A stretch of DNA of 64,000 nt from JAFKKS01 sp050187875 (GTDB lineage Bacteria; Pseudomonadota; Alphaproteobacteria; Rhizobiales; Xanthobacteraceae): contig JBFWXB010000002.1 in assembly GCA_050187875.1 (NCBI GenBank), forward strand, positions 135,727-199,726. The letters run 5' to 3'. Below, one piece after another: positions 8,811-18,900 of this stretch; position 1 is the stretch's first letter, and every line of letters begins with the position of its first letter. Made by a program: the position numbers and the translations under genes. The notes beneath the pieces were generated by a model that ran no database searches, was not told the DNA's origin, and saw only the letters and a program-made list of their open reading frames with translations.

Positions 8811-10010
8811 TCAGCGCTCCACGATCGCCATGCGGGAATTGAAGATGTTCATCGCGAGCGAGGTGGTGAGGCTGATCGTGAGATACACCGCCATCGTAAT
8901 CGCGACGACCTCGACGGCCTGGCCCGTCTGATTGAGGACGGTGCCGGTGAACACCTGCACGAGGTCGGGATAACCGACCGCGACCGCCAAGCTCGAGTTC
9001 TTCGTGAGGTTCAAATATTGACTCGTCAGCGGCGGAATGATCACGCGCATCGCTTGCGGGATGACGACAAGGCGCAACGTCGTCCCCGAACGCAAGCCCA
9101 GCGCATTCGCCGCTTCGGTCTGTCCTTTCGACACCGCGAGGATGCCGGCGCGCACCACCTCGGCGATGAAGGCCGCGGTGTAGGTGACAAGTCCGAACAA
9201 CAAGGCCACGAATTCAGGCAGCACCTCAATGCCGCCGCGAATATTGAAACGACCTTTCTCCGGATAGGAGAACGCGACACTGACTTCGCCCGAGAGCAGA
9301 ATCAACAGCGGCAGACCGATGAACAGCGCAAGCGTCACCCAAAGAATCGGCGCTTGTTGTCCAGTTCGCTCCTGGCGCTTCTTCGCCCATATGCGGAACG
9401 CGATCGAGCCGATCAACGCGACGATCAGCGCGCCGGCCATGAGCTTGCCGCCGGAATGGAAGATCGGCGACGGAAAGAAAAGGCCGCGGTTGTTGAGAAA
9501 AAAGCTGCCGCCGATCGCGTAGCTATCACGCAGATCCGGCAATGCTTTGAGCACGGCATTATACCAGAACAACAATTGCAGCAGCAGCGGCAGATTGCGG
9601 ATCAGTTCGACATAGCCGTTGGCAACGCGCGCGACGAGCAGATTGCGGGAGAGCCGGGCGATGCCGACAAGGAATCCCAAGATCGTTGCGAGGACGATGC
9701 CGACGCCGGCGACCAGCAGCGTGTTGAGGAGACCGACCCAGAAGGCAGTGCCATAGCTCGAGGCCTGCGAGGAATATTCGATCAGCGTCTGACTGATGTC
9801 GAAACCGGCGGTGTGCTCCCAGAACCCGAAGCCTGACGCGATCTTCGCACGCGCCAGGTTGTCGATGGCGTTCTTCGCGGCTTCGTAGACGAGAAAGGCG
9901 ATGATCGCGCACAGAAAAATCTGATAGGCGACCGCGCGCACCTTGGGATTACGGAACGGCGAGACCTTCGGCGGTCCGGCCGATGATCTGACATCTTGCG
10001 CAAGGCTCAT
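8811..10010 (-). CDS. aapQ: General L-amino acid ABC transporter permease
   Basis: Permease of 399 residues, partner of AapM. It shows the conserved EVVRAGILAVSKGQTEAANA loop and LVVIPQAMRVIIPPL, plus the long middle insertion between the first and second halves characteristic of AapQ/BztB. The ATG at 10010 follows GGGGGAGC in the transcript, a strong ribosome binding site, so I discard the longer open frame that begins further upstream. It is separated from aapJ by about 210 bases, the widest gap in the operon. That gap may hold a processing site or attenuator, which would give excess binding protein. Confidence 0.94.
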   Translation of the reverse strand: MSLAQDVRSSAGPPKVSPFRNPKVRAVAYQIFLCAIIAFLVYEAAKNAIDNLARAKIASGFGFWEHTAGFDISQTLIEYSSQASSYGTAFWVGLLNTLLVAGVGIVLATILGFLVGIARLSRNLLVARVANGYVELIRNLPLLLQLLFWYNAVLKALPDLRDSYAIGGSFFLNNRGLFFPSPIFHSGGKLMAGALIVALIGSIAFRIWAKKRQERTGQQAPILWVTLALFIGLPLLILLSGEVSVAFSYPEKGRFNIRGGIEVLPEFVALLFGLVTYTAAFIAEVVRAGILAVSKGQTEAANALGLRSGTTLRLVVIPQAMRVIIPPLTSQYLNLTKNSSLAVAVGYPDLVQVFTGTVLNQTGQAVEVVAITMAVYLTISLTTSLAMNIFNSRMAIVER

Positions 10011-10220
10011 GCCGCTCCCCCAGAGCGTTGAGTGACTGCTTTGGCCGGCTCCACCGGCCGGTCTTCTCGAGGGCACGCAAACGTCGTGCCGCCGTCGTCT
10101 TCTATCGTCCTCGTGCGCTTTGCTGGCGATGACCGCGGCAGGCCTCTGCCCGCCGCAGTCTCTATGCTGTCAGGTAGCGCGCGCCCCTCCCAGACCGCGC
10201 GTCACCTTCATCCTACAACG

Positions 10221-11237
10221 TTATCGTACCGGCGGCGCGTATTGCAGCCCGCCTTTCGTCCAAAGTGCATTGAGGCCACGGGCGATCTTCAGCGGTGAGC
10301 CCTGCCCCACATTGCGCTCGAAGATTTCGCCGTAATTGCCGACGTGCTTGATGATGCGCACCGCCCAGTCCTTCGTCAGGCCGAGCTGCTCGCCATAAGC
10401 GCCCTCGGTGCCGAGCAGACGCTTCACGTCCGGATTTTCGGACTTCAGCATGTCGTTGACGTTGGCCTTGGTGACGCCGAGCTCTTCGGCGTTGAGCAGC
10501 GCGAAGTGCACCCATTTCACGATGTCGAACCATTGATCGTCGCCATGACGGACGGACGGACCGAGCGGCTCCTTCGAAATGATCTCGGGCAGAACGATAT
10601 GATCGTCCGGCTTCGCGAGGCGCAGGCGCTCCGAGTAGAGGCCTGAGGCGTCGGTCGTGAACGCGTCGCAGCGTCCGGCGTCATAGGCTTTCACGGTTTC
10701 GTCGGCATTCGCAAACGTCACCGTCTTGAGCTTCATCTTGTTGGCGCGGAAGTAGTCGGCGAGGTTGAGCTCCGTCGTCGTGCCCTGCTGGACGCAGACG
10801 GCCGCGTCGTTGAGCTCGAGCGCTGAATTCACCTTCAACGCCTTGCGAACCATGAAGCCCTGGCCGTCATAGTAGTTGACGCCCGTGAAGTTCAGGCCGA
10901 GCGAGGTATCGCGCGAGCTCGTCCACGTCGTGTTACGGATGAGCACGTCGGCATCGCCCGACTGCAGCGACGTGAAGCGATCCTTCGCCGTGAGCGGAAT
11001 GAATTTCACTTTGGTCGGATCGTCGAAGATCGCGGCTGCAATCGCGCGGCAATAATCGACGTCGAGACCGGTCCAATTGCCTTGCGCATCCGGCAGGCCA
11101 AATCCGGCAAGGCCGGCGTTCGAGCCGCAATTTAAAATGCCGCGCGACTTGACGGTGTTAAGCGTCTGAGCCGACGCCGTCGCGGCCGTCAGGCCAAGGG
11201 CGGCTGTCAGAGCCAACGTTTTAATGACGCGTTTCAT
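10221..11237 (-). CDS. aapJ: General L-amino acid ABC transporter, periplasmic binding protein
   Basis: Binding protein of 338 residues with a clear Sec signal (MKRVIKTLALTAALGLTAAT then ASAQ, cleavage after ASA). The mature start TLNTVKSRGILNCGSNAGLAGFG is shown here by its key part VKSRGILNCGSN, typical of AapJ/BztA with its disulfide cysteine pair. The first position in the operon fits high expression. A longer start (ATG at 11255) exists, but it would place extra polar residues in front of the signal peptide. The gene is divergent from metC with about 240 bases between them. Confidence 0.95.
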   Translation of the reverse strand: MKRVIKTLALTAALGLTAATASAQTLNTVKSRGILNCGSNAGLAGFGLPDAQGNWTGLDVDYCRAIAAAIFDDPTKVKFIPLTAKDRFTSLQSGDADVLIRNTTWTSSRDTSLGLNFTGVNYYDGQGFMVRKALKVNSALELNDAAVCVQQGTTTELNLADYFRANKMKLKTVTFANADETVKAYDAGRCDAFTTDASGLYSERLRLAKPDDHIVLPEIISKEPLGPSVRHGDDQWFDIVKWVHFALLNAEELGVTKANVNDMLKSENPDVKRLLGTEGAYGEQLGLTKDWAVRIIKHVGNYGEIFERNVGQGSPLKIARGLNALWTKGGLQYAPPVR

Positions 11238-11474
11238 GACCTGAGATTCTCCCATTATCTGCTGGTCGGACGTGTGTGATCGGATCGGTGGGCTCGCGCT
11301 CCCAAAAGAGCTACGATGTTTCTTCGCTAAGCCGCCGTCAGTGCGGTGGCTGGTCCCCTCCCATCGGTCCGGCTTCCAACATCTGAGAACGATCGCCCTA
11401 TCAAGGTCAAGGGGTTGACCCAATTACGCCATGCCGCGGTAAATGCGCGCGCGAAGCAGAGGCTAAGGAAAAGC

Positions 11475-12674
11475 ATGACAAACAAGGACACCGGGGCGGC
11501 AGGCACGCTGAAGCCCGATACGCAGCTGGTCGTCGCCGGGCGCGATCCTTGCGCTCAGCATGGCTTCGTGAACACGCCGATCTATCGCGGGTCGACCGTT
11601 CTTTATCCCACCGCCGACGACTTCCTGAAACGGAACCGCCGCTACACTTACGGCACGCGCGGCACGCCGACGATCGACTCTCTCGAGACAGCCTGGAGCG
11701 AGTTGAGCGGCGCGGCCGGCACGGTCGTCGTCCCTTCAGGGCTTGCCGCCATCACCGTGGCGCTTCTCTCCTGCCTGAATGCGGGCGACCATCTGCTGGT
11801 TACGGATTCTGTATACCGTCCGACCCGCAATTTCTGTGACAACGTGCTCAAGCGCTTCGGCGTGACCACGACCTATTACGACCCGCTGATCGGCGCCGGC
11901 ATCGCCGACCTCATGCAGCCGAACACGCGCGCGGTGTTCACCGAGTCCCCGGGCTCGCAGTCGTTCGAGATTCAGGACGTGCCGGCAATCGCCATAGCCG
12001 CACATAAGCACGATGCGGTTGTTCTCCTCGACAACACCTGGGCGACGCCGTTGTTCTTTTCTCCCCATGAGCATGGCGCTGACATCGCGATCGAAGCCGG
12101 CACCAAATATCTCGGTGGCCACTCGGACCTCCTGATGGGCCTTGTGACGGCGAACACGCGCTGCTGGAAGGCGCTCCGCGACACGTTCGATAATTTTGCG
12201 ATGTGCACCAGCGGCGAGGATGCGTTCCTTGCGCTTCGCGGGCTGAGGACGCTGAGCTTGCGCCTGCAGCATCACCAGGCCTCGGCGCTCGCCGTCGCGG
12301 GCTGGCTGGCGCAGCGCCCCGAGGTCCTGCGCGTGATGCATCCGGCGCTCGAAAGCGATCCGGGGCACGCGTTGTGGAAACGCGACTTCAAGGGCGCGAC
12401 CGGCCTGTTCAGTGTCGTCCTCAAGCCGGTGCCGGACGTCGCGACACACGCGTTCATCAATGCCTTAAAACTGTTCGGCATCGGCGCCTCATGGGGCGGC
12501 TTCGAAAGCCTGCTGATTCCGTTCGATTGCCGCGACTACCGCACAGCGACGCCGTGGAACCCCGGCGGCCCGACGGTGCGCATTCATATCGGCCACGAGG
12601 ACGTGGGCGACCTTATCGCCGATCTGGAGCAGGGATTTGCGGCGCTTGCGCGCGCGGTCCAGAGTTCGTCCTAA
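11475..12674 (+). CDS. metC: Cystathionine beta-lyase
   Basis: Cys/Met-metabolism PLP enzyme of 399 residues that cleaves cystathionine to homocysteine, pyruvate and ammonia on the way to methionine. The cofactor lysine lies in AGTKYLGGHSDLLMG, preceded by the DNTWATPLFF segment that supplies the PLP-contacting aspartate. RYTYGTRGTPTI near residue 54 is the usual substrate-entry motif. The ATG at 11475 follows GGAAAAGC. The upstream open frame from 11346 is rejected because it lacks conserved residues and would overlap the promoter region shared with aapJ. Confidence 0.9.
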   Translation: MTNKDTGAAGTLKPDTQLVVAGRDPCAQHGFVNTPIYRGSTVLYPTADDFLKRNRRYTYGTRGTPTIDSLETAWSELSGAAGTVVVPSGLAAITVALLSCLNAGDHLLVTDSVYRPTRNFCDNVLKRFGVTTTYYDPLIGAGIADLMQPNTRAVFTESPGSQSFEIQDVPAIAIAAHKHDAVVLLDNTWATPLFFSPHEHGADIAIEAGTKYLGGHSDLLMGLVTANTRCWKALRDTFDNFAMCTSGEDAFLALRGLRTLSLRLQHHQASALAVAGWLAQRPEVLRVMHPALESDPGHALWKRDFKGATGLFSVVLKPVPDVATHAFINALKLFGIGASWGGFESLLIPFDCRDYRTATPWNPGGPTVRIHIGHEDVGDLIADLEQGFAALARAVQSSS

Positions 12675-13534
12675 GCAAACGCTCGGCGCACCAGCTTGAC
12701 GACGCGAGCCACGGACGGTCCCGGTAGCGCTTCGACGCGGCGGTCGGCCGTGACGTGGAAGGCCAGACGCCGCACCGCGAACCAGTTGCGCACGACCATT
12801 GCGCCAAGCGTCCCGACGAGCGCGGCAGCGAGCACGTCGCTCGGATAATGCGCCGAGACGACAATGCGGCTCACGCCGATGACGCACGCCAATCCCCAGA
12901 CCGGCCAGCGCAGCCGTGGATAGAGCGCCGCCACGGCGAAGGCGGTCGCGAAGGCGGTCGTGGTGTGGCCGGAGGGCAGGCTCGCGTAGATCGGATCCCA
13001 GCCGAAGGGATGGAATCGCAGCGGTCCACCCTGTTCGAAGAGATAGGGTCGCGCGCGGCCGATGATGCGCTTGACGATGGTCACGACCACCCCCGGCACC
13101 GCAACCGCCATGAAGACGTAGCCGAGCCGCGCGACGACTGCCGCCGCGACGAGTTGCCCGACGCGCCCGATCGCCGGCGACGAGATCAGCGCCGCCGCGA
13201 CAACGGCAATGAACAGAGGCGTCAGAACCCATCCGGATTGGCCAGCGTCCGTAATGTGCTCGAATGTCGAGACCAGCCACGGCGCCAACGTGCGCTGCGC
13301 CGCGATCACGCGGCCGTCGAGCACGAACATGGTCAGCGCGATCAGCGTAACCGCCCCGCCCCCCATGAGGAGCAGAAGGGCCGGCCGCGTCGTCAGCGGC
13401 CAGCGTTGATCGGACCGGATGCGCCGAAACGACACCATCGACCAGGCCCAACGCAGAAGGTTGGCCACGGCTTGTCGCAGCAGCGCGCTCACAGCGCGCG
13501 GCGCGGGGACCCGGAAATCAGCGACGACACTCAT
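12671..13534 (-). CDS. PAP2-family membrane phosphatase
   Basis: Integral membrane protein of 287 residues with about six hydrophobic segments and the three motifs of type 2 phosphatidic acid phosphatases. They read KRIIGRARP, then PSGHTTTAF with the acid/base histidine, then SRIVVSAHYPSDVLAA with the nucleophilic histidine. Active site motifs fall on the periplasmic side in this family. Substrate could be undecaprenyl diphosphate, a phosphatidyl phosphate or a lipid A phosphate, and sequence does not decide. I chose the Met at 13534, which has AGGA upstream, over an upstream start at 13621. The gene converges on metC with a four-base overlap of the ends. Confidence 0.85.
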   Translation of the reverse strand: MSVVADFRVPAPRAVSALLRQAVANLLRWAWSMVSFRRIRSDQRWPLTTRPALLLLMGGGAVTLIALTMFVLDGRVIAAQRTLAPWLVSTFEHITDAGQSGWVLTPLFIAVVAAALISSPAIGRVGQLVAAAVVARLGYVFMAVAVPGVVVTIVKRIIGRARPYLFEQGGPLRFHPFGWDPIYASLPSGHTTTAFATAFAVAALYPRLRWPVWGLACVIGVSRIVVSAHYPSDVLAAALVGTLGAMVVRNWFAVRRLAFHVTADRRVEALPGPSVARVVKLVRRAFA

Positions 13535-13673
13535 GGAACGTCCTAGTGACACGTTACAAGGCCGCCGCCGCAGCGTCGGATGGACATCATCGTTCTGATG
13601 GCGCAACACAATATATACCAAAATTCCTAAGAAATGCGCAGTTTCCCAATACCTCCGGACCGCTGTAGCGCTC

Positions 13674-15752
13674 CTACTGCACGCGCACGACGACGCTCTC
13701 GGCCGCTCCGCGCGCGTCCGTCACCGTCAGGCGCACGAATCCCGGCCCATCCGGCGACCAGAACACGGTTCGCCGCGGGCCGCTTGTCGGAAGCGGCATG
13801 CCGTTGACGAGGACAGTCCAGGGCCCCTGCCCGCCGGCAATCTTGAGCGCCAGCGGTTCGGCCTTGCCGTCGTGACGTGAGAGATCGAGCCGCGCGCCAT
13901 CGGGCGGAAACAGGATGCGGAGCGCCTCGCGCCGCGGGCCCGCCCCGCTATTTGCCCGGCCGAAGCGTTGCAGCGGCGGCGGGAGCTTCGCGGTCGTCGC
14001 CATCAGCGTCCCCTTCGGAACCGGCGGCAACGGCGCGGGCGCCGTGCCGAGGCGCGCGAAGGCGTCGAACAAGATCGGCGCCGCCGTCGTGCGCCCGAGA
14101 ATCCCCGGGACCGGCGCGCCGTCAGGCCGCCCGACCCAGACGCCGATCGTATGCTTGCCGTCGAAGCCGACCGACCACGCGTCGCGATAGCCGTAGCTCG
14201 TGCCGGTCTTGAAGGCGATGCGTCCGCCAACAGCATTCTCGGGCGGCGGCGCGCCAATCAGCACATTGCCGACCTGCCAGGCGGCGACCGGATCAAGCAA
14301 CCGTTGCGGCGGTCGCGCCTTCACGCGATCGGCGACGCGCTCGATCAGCGGCACCGTCGTGCCCAGCCGCGCGAGGCCGGCATAAAGCATGGTCAGGTCC
14401 TTGAGCGTGACGCCGACGCCGCCGAGCCCCATCGCAAGGCCCGGGATTTCGCCCGGCGGCAGGACGAGCGATGCGCCCGCCTGCGCCAGACGTGCCGTCA
14501 GGCGTGGGGCGCGGATGGCGTCGAGAACGGCGACTGCGGGAACATTGAGCGAGAACTGCAGGGCGTGACGCACGGTCACGGTGCCCTGATAGCTAAGATC
14601 GAAATTCTCCGGTGCGTAGGTGCCGTAGCGGAACGGGCGGTCCTCGATCAGCGTCTCGGGATGGATAAGCCCGTCCTCGAAGCCGATACCGTAGATGAAC
14701 GGCTTCAAGGTCGAGCCAGGTGAGCGCAGCGCCTGGGTGAGATCGACCTGACCGGCGCGCGCCACGTCGAAATATCCAGCCGAGGCGACGCGGGCGAGGA
14801 TTTCGCCGGACGCATGATCGACGACGAGGATTGCAACCGACACATTCGGGCCGAGGAGATGCGCGCGCTCGCGCGCGAGGTCCTCGAGGCTGCGCTGCAA
14901 TGACGCAGCGATGGTGAGGCGATGCACCGTTTCGTTTGATTCGGCAGCGAGCACGGCATCGGCCGCGTGCGGCGCCAGCGCCGGCATGGCGCGCCGCGTT
15001 GTCGGGATCGGCTCCGCCCGCGCGGCGGCGAGTTCGTCCGACGCGATGGAACGCACCGCGGCGATACGCTCGAGCACTCTCGTCCGCGCCGCGCGCGCCG
15101 CCTGCGGGTAGCGGTCCGGCCTGCGCGCTTCAGGCGACTGCGGCAGCGCGACGAGCAATGCCCGTTCACCAAGCGAGAGCTTGCGTGGCTCCTTGCCGAA
15201 ATAAATCAACGAGGCGGCGCGCACGCCCTCGATATTGCCGCCGAATGGCGCGAGGTTGAGATAGAGCGTGAGGATCTCGTCTTTGCTCAGCGTACGCTCG
15301 AGCTCAATGGCGCGAACGGCCTGATGCAGCTTCGCCAGAAGGCTGCGCTCCGCGCGCGGCTCGATCAGGCGGGCGACCTGCATGGTTAAGGTCGAGCCGC
15401 CGGACACGATGCGTCCATTAACGACAAGCTGCAACGCGGCGCGCGCCATCGCGAATGGGTCGACGCCGTGATGCGCGCGGAAGCGCTTGTCCTCATAAGC
15501 GATCAGCGCGTCGACATAGCGCGGATCGACCTCGTCGAGAGAGACCGGCAAGCGCCAGCGGCCCTCCGGCGTCGTGTAGGCGCGCAGGAGCTTTCCGTTG
15601 CGGTCGAGCACGATCGACGAGAAGGGGGTGTCGCTGTCGCGCGGCGCGGGACCGAGCGAGACGATCCACGCCGCCGAAACAGCAATCAATGCGATGAGCA
15701 GGAAGCCGGCAATTATCGCAGCGTGACGAAAGCCTCGCCGGTTGCATGGCAT
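13674..15752 (-). CDS. pbpC: Penicillin-binding protein 1C
   Basis: Bifunctional peptidoglycan synthase of 692 residues. After a membrane anchor (about 11-32) comes a GT51 glycosyltransferase domain with the catalytic glutamate in YEDKRF (about 87) and a GGSTLTMQ motif near 118. The transpeptidase domain has SxxK as STLK with the serine at about 347, SLN at about 401 and KTGTS near 490. The C-terminal ~90 residues match the PBP1C-specific beta domain. The ATG at 15752 has GGGAGGGAAT directly upstream. The longer open frame begins inside an extragenic repeat and is rejected. It pairs with the upstream alpha-2-macroglobulin gene. Confidence 0.93.
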   Translation of the reverse strand: MPCNRRGFRHAAIIAGFLLIALIAVSAAWIVSLGPAPRDSDTPFSSIVLDRNGKLLRAYTTPEGRWRLPVSLDEVDPRYVDALIAYEDKRFRAHHGVDPFAMARAALQLVVNGRIVSGGSTLTMQVARLIEPRAERSLLAKLHQAVRAIELERTLSKDEILTLYLNLAPFGGNIEGVRAASLIYFGKEPRKLSLGERALLVALPQSPEARRPDRYPQAARAARTRVLERIAAVRSIASDELAAARAEPIPTTRRAMPALAPHAADAVLAAESNETVHRLTIAASLQRSLEDLARERAHLLGPNVSVAILVVDHASGEILARVASAGYFDVARAGQVDLTQALRSPGSTLKPFIYGIGFEDGLIHPETLIEDRPFRYGTYAPENFDLSYQGTVTVRHALQFSLNVPAVAVLDAIRAPRLTARLAQAGASLVLPPGEIPGLAMGLGGVGVTLKDLTMLYAGLARLGTTVPLIERVADRVKARPPQRLLDPVAAWQVGNVLIGAPPPENAVGGRIAFKTGTSYGYRDAWSVGFDGKHTIGVWVGRPDGAPVPGILGRTTAAPILFDAFARLGTAPAPLPPVPKGTLMATTAKLPPPLQRFGRANSGAGPRREALRILFPPDGARLDLSRHDGKAEPLALKIAGGQGPWTVLVNGMPLPTSGPRRTVFWSPDGPGFVRLTVTDARGAAESVVVRVQ

Positions 15753-15755
15753 ATT

Positions 15756-15892
15756 CCCTCCCCCCTTGAGGGGGAGGGTTAGGAAGGGGGATGTCCTTTC
15801 GTCTCTTTCGGCTGAACACATACCCTCCTCCCGATCATCGTCCGCATGCGGACGATGATCGACCTCCCCCTCAAGGGGGGAGGTGATTGGAG
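15756..15892 (+). repeat. Extragenic inverted repeat between pbpC and the A2M gene
   Basis: Complementary arms CCCTCCCCCCTTGAGGGGGA and CTCCCCCTCAAGGGGGGAGG surround an inner perfect palindrome, GATCATCGTCCGCATGCGGACGATGATC with its core CGTCCGCATGCGGACG. This type of element is common between genes in Hyphomicrobiales. It lies in the leader of pbpC, about 5 bases upstream of its start at the near end, so it could influence pbpC expression. Translating it gives the peptide SPLEGEV, which often appears as a false N-terminal extension in annotations. Confidence 0.65.
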
Positions 15893-15950
15893 ATTGGCGG
15901 TCCGCCTGAACCTTCATTGCAGCGTCCCGATCAGATGAAATGTCCAATCG

Positions 15951-18900
15951 TCACTTCGCCGCCTGGACCTCGATCGTCCCCGTACCGGTGCGGCCAAAAC
16001 GATCGGGGCGGTACATGTCCTCGACGATCGCCTGCGGAAGTACATAGCGGCCGGGAGAGACCGCGCGGACGACATAAGCCACCGTGAACACCGCCGGATC
16101 GCCGCCCTTGCGCTCGAACGCCGCCGTGAATCGATCGTCGCGGAATTCGGTGTGCACCGGCTCCGCGGCGTCGGAAATCCAGGACAGCGTGCCGGTGTCG
16201 CCCGACGAGACGAGGCGCGGATTGTCGATCTCGAAGCCGGCCGGCAGATAGTCCGCGACGATGACGCGGGCGAACTGCGGCTGTGGCTCGGTCATCTTCA
16301 GCACCACGACGAAGCGCTGGTTCTGCACGGCTTTGGTCGGATCGGCCGCTTCGCCTTCGAGCGTGTGATAGCTGCGCTCGATCTTGAAGCCGCGTTCCGC
16401 CGCCGGTTCCGGCGTGATTGGTGCGCCGCTCACGGTGACGACTGCTTGCAGGTCGGCGGCCCCCGTGTTGCTCACCTTGATCGGAGCCGTGAGATCGGCC
16501 GCCGGGACGCGGCGATAGTACGACCCGCGCCGCGTCTCCCCACCGACATCGATCACCGCGCCCGTGTCCTTGCCGAGCGCACGTGCCGCAAGGATGAGCC
16601 AGGCCTGTTCCTGCGTCGACGTATAGGGTGTGAGCGCACGCGCCGCCTCGATGCGCGAGACGGCGCTCGTGATCGTCGACCGTGGCGCGCCGCCTTCCGA
16701 GGCGAGCGTCACGAGAGCCGCGGAGTCGCGCAGGATCGAGCCGAAATCGGTGCGGCCGAGCTCGAGCTTCGGCTGCGGCGCGATCGATTGCAGCGCGGCA
16801 GTGTAGACGCGCTCCGCCCGTGCACGGTCGCCCAGCATACCGAGCGCCGCGGCGATCTGCGCCTTCGCGATCGGCGTCGCCAGCGCGTTGAGTTTCGTAT
16901 CGGCAAGGTATCGCAAGTCGCCGATCGGCGCGACGCCGTTGCGCGCAAGAACGTAGAGCGCATAGGCGAGCTCGCGCCCGCCGTCCTTCTCCGGCTCCGG
17001 CGCATTGGCGACGAAGTTGCGCAGACGGTCGAGCGCGAGCTTGAACGGCGTGTCGGAAACGACGAAGCCCTTTTCACGCGCGCGGGTGAGGAAATCCGTC
17101 ACATAGGCGTCGAGCCAGGCGTCGTCGCCGCCGGTCGACCAGAGGCCGAAAGAACCGTTCGATCCTTGCCGCGCCAGCAGACGCTCGATGGCCCCGCGGA
17201 TGCGCTCGTCGATTCCAGTATCGAGTGCGAGCTGGCTCTCGCTCGCGAGTTCGTTGGCGTAGAGGAGCGGCATCGCGCGGCTGGTGATCTGCTCCGAGCA
17301 GCCGAACGGGTAGCGATCGAGCGCCTGCAGGAGCGCGGCGACATCGAGCGCCGTGGATGGCCCGACGGACAACGCCACCGATCCCGTGCCCGGCACGAAG
17401 TCGGAGAACACGTCGTTGGAGAGCGTCAGGCTCTCGCCTTTGGCGAGCGGCTTGACCGTGCGGCGCGCGAGCACTTGCGTCGCCGGCTTCACCGTCAGCG
17501 GATAGCTGCGCTCCAGCGCGAATCCGCCCGGGCCGCTCACCTGGATGGTAACGCTGCCGTTGCCCACGCCCGATGCCGCGAGCGGCAAGGTCACGCCGGC
17601 GCGCTGTTTGGCCGCGAGCTGCAGTGTCTGCGATGCGTTCGCGCCGACCTTGAGCGGACCATCGCTGCTGACCCGCAGGCGGTACTCGCCCGCCTGCCCT
17701 TCGACATTGTCGAGGTCGAGGCGCACGCCGCCGCTGTCGCCGGTAAGCAGGAAACGCGGCAAGGTCGTCGTCAGCACGACCGGGTCGCGCACGATCACGT
17801 CGCCCGAGGCATGGCCAACCTTGCCCTTGCTCCAGGCCACCGCCATCACGCGCACGGTGCCGGCGAAAGCGGGAATATCGAAGGCAACCTCGGCGGTTCC
17901 GTCGGCGCCGACGGTGATCACACCCGAGAAGAGCGCGAGCGGCGCCTGCGTCGGCGGCGTACCGCTGAGCGCCGCACCTGCGGCGTCGCCGCCGGTGCGG
18001 ATCTGCCCGCGCGTGCCCTGCATGCCGTCGATCAGCTGGCCGTAGAGGTCGCGGATTTCCGCCGCGAGCTTGCGCTGGCCGAGGTAATAGTCGTCGGGCG
18101 ACGGCGGCTTGTAATTGGTCAGGTTGAGGATGCCGACATCGACTGCGGCGACGGTGATGCGCGCCTCCTCGCCGGCCGCGACGCCGTCGATCTTGAGGGG
18201 GATGCGCAGCGGCGCGTTCGGGCGCATCACGTCCGGCAACTTCATCGCCACGCCGAGGGTGCGCGCCTTGCGCTCAACCGTGAACCACTGCACGCCGATG
18301 GCGCGGCCGGGCATGCGCTTCGCCTGCTCGTCGAGCGGACGGCGCAATGTCGCGACGAGATAGGCGCCGGTGCCCCACCCTTCGCCGACATCGAGCGCGA
18401 CGTTTGCCGTGCCCTCCTTCACATCGATCGTCTTGGTCGCGAGCAGCTTGTCGCCGATCACGGCGAGCTGGAGCTTGCCGGCGGCCCGCGCCGTGACCGC
18501 GACATTCATCGTCTCGCCGGCGCGATATCCCGGCTTGTCGAGCGCGATCTCCAAAAGGTCCGGCGTGTCCGCCGACGCCTCGGCGTAGAAGCCGGCGTCG
18601 AAGGCGATCGAGGTCAACGGTCCGTCGGGATCGTCGGTCGAGACCTCGAGACGATAGCGGCCCCACGCGACCGGCAGGGCGATGCGGCCCGGCGCACCGG
18701 CCGCGACATCGACGGTACCGTCGGCGACGCGCTTCGTCTGCTTGACGGGCTCATAGTCCCAACTGCCGCTCTGGCGGTACCACTGATAGCGCGTTTCGAT
18801 CTTGACCAGCTCGTAACGCAATCCCTTGCGTTCGATCGGCTTGCCGTCGGGTGCAACCATCACAACGTCGAAGGTCGCCGACGCACCGTCGCTCAGCGCC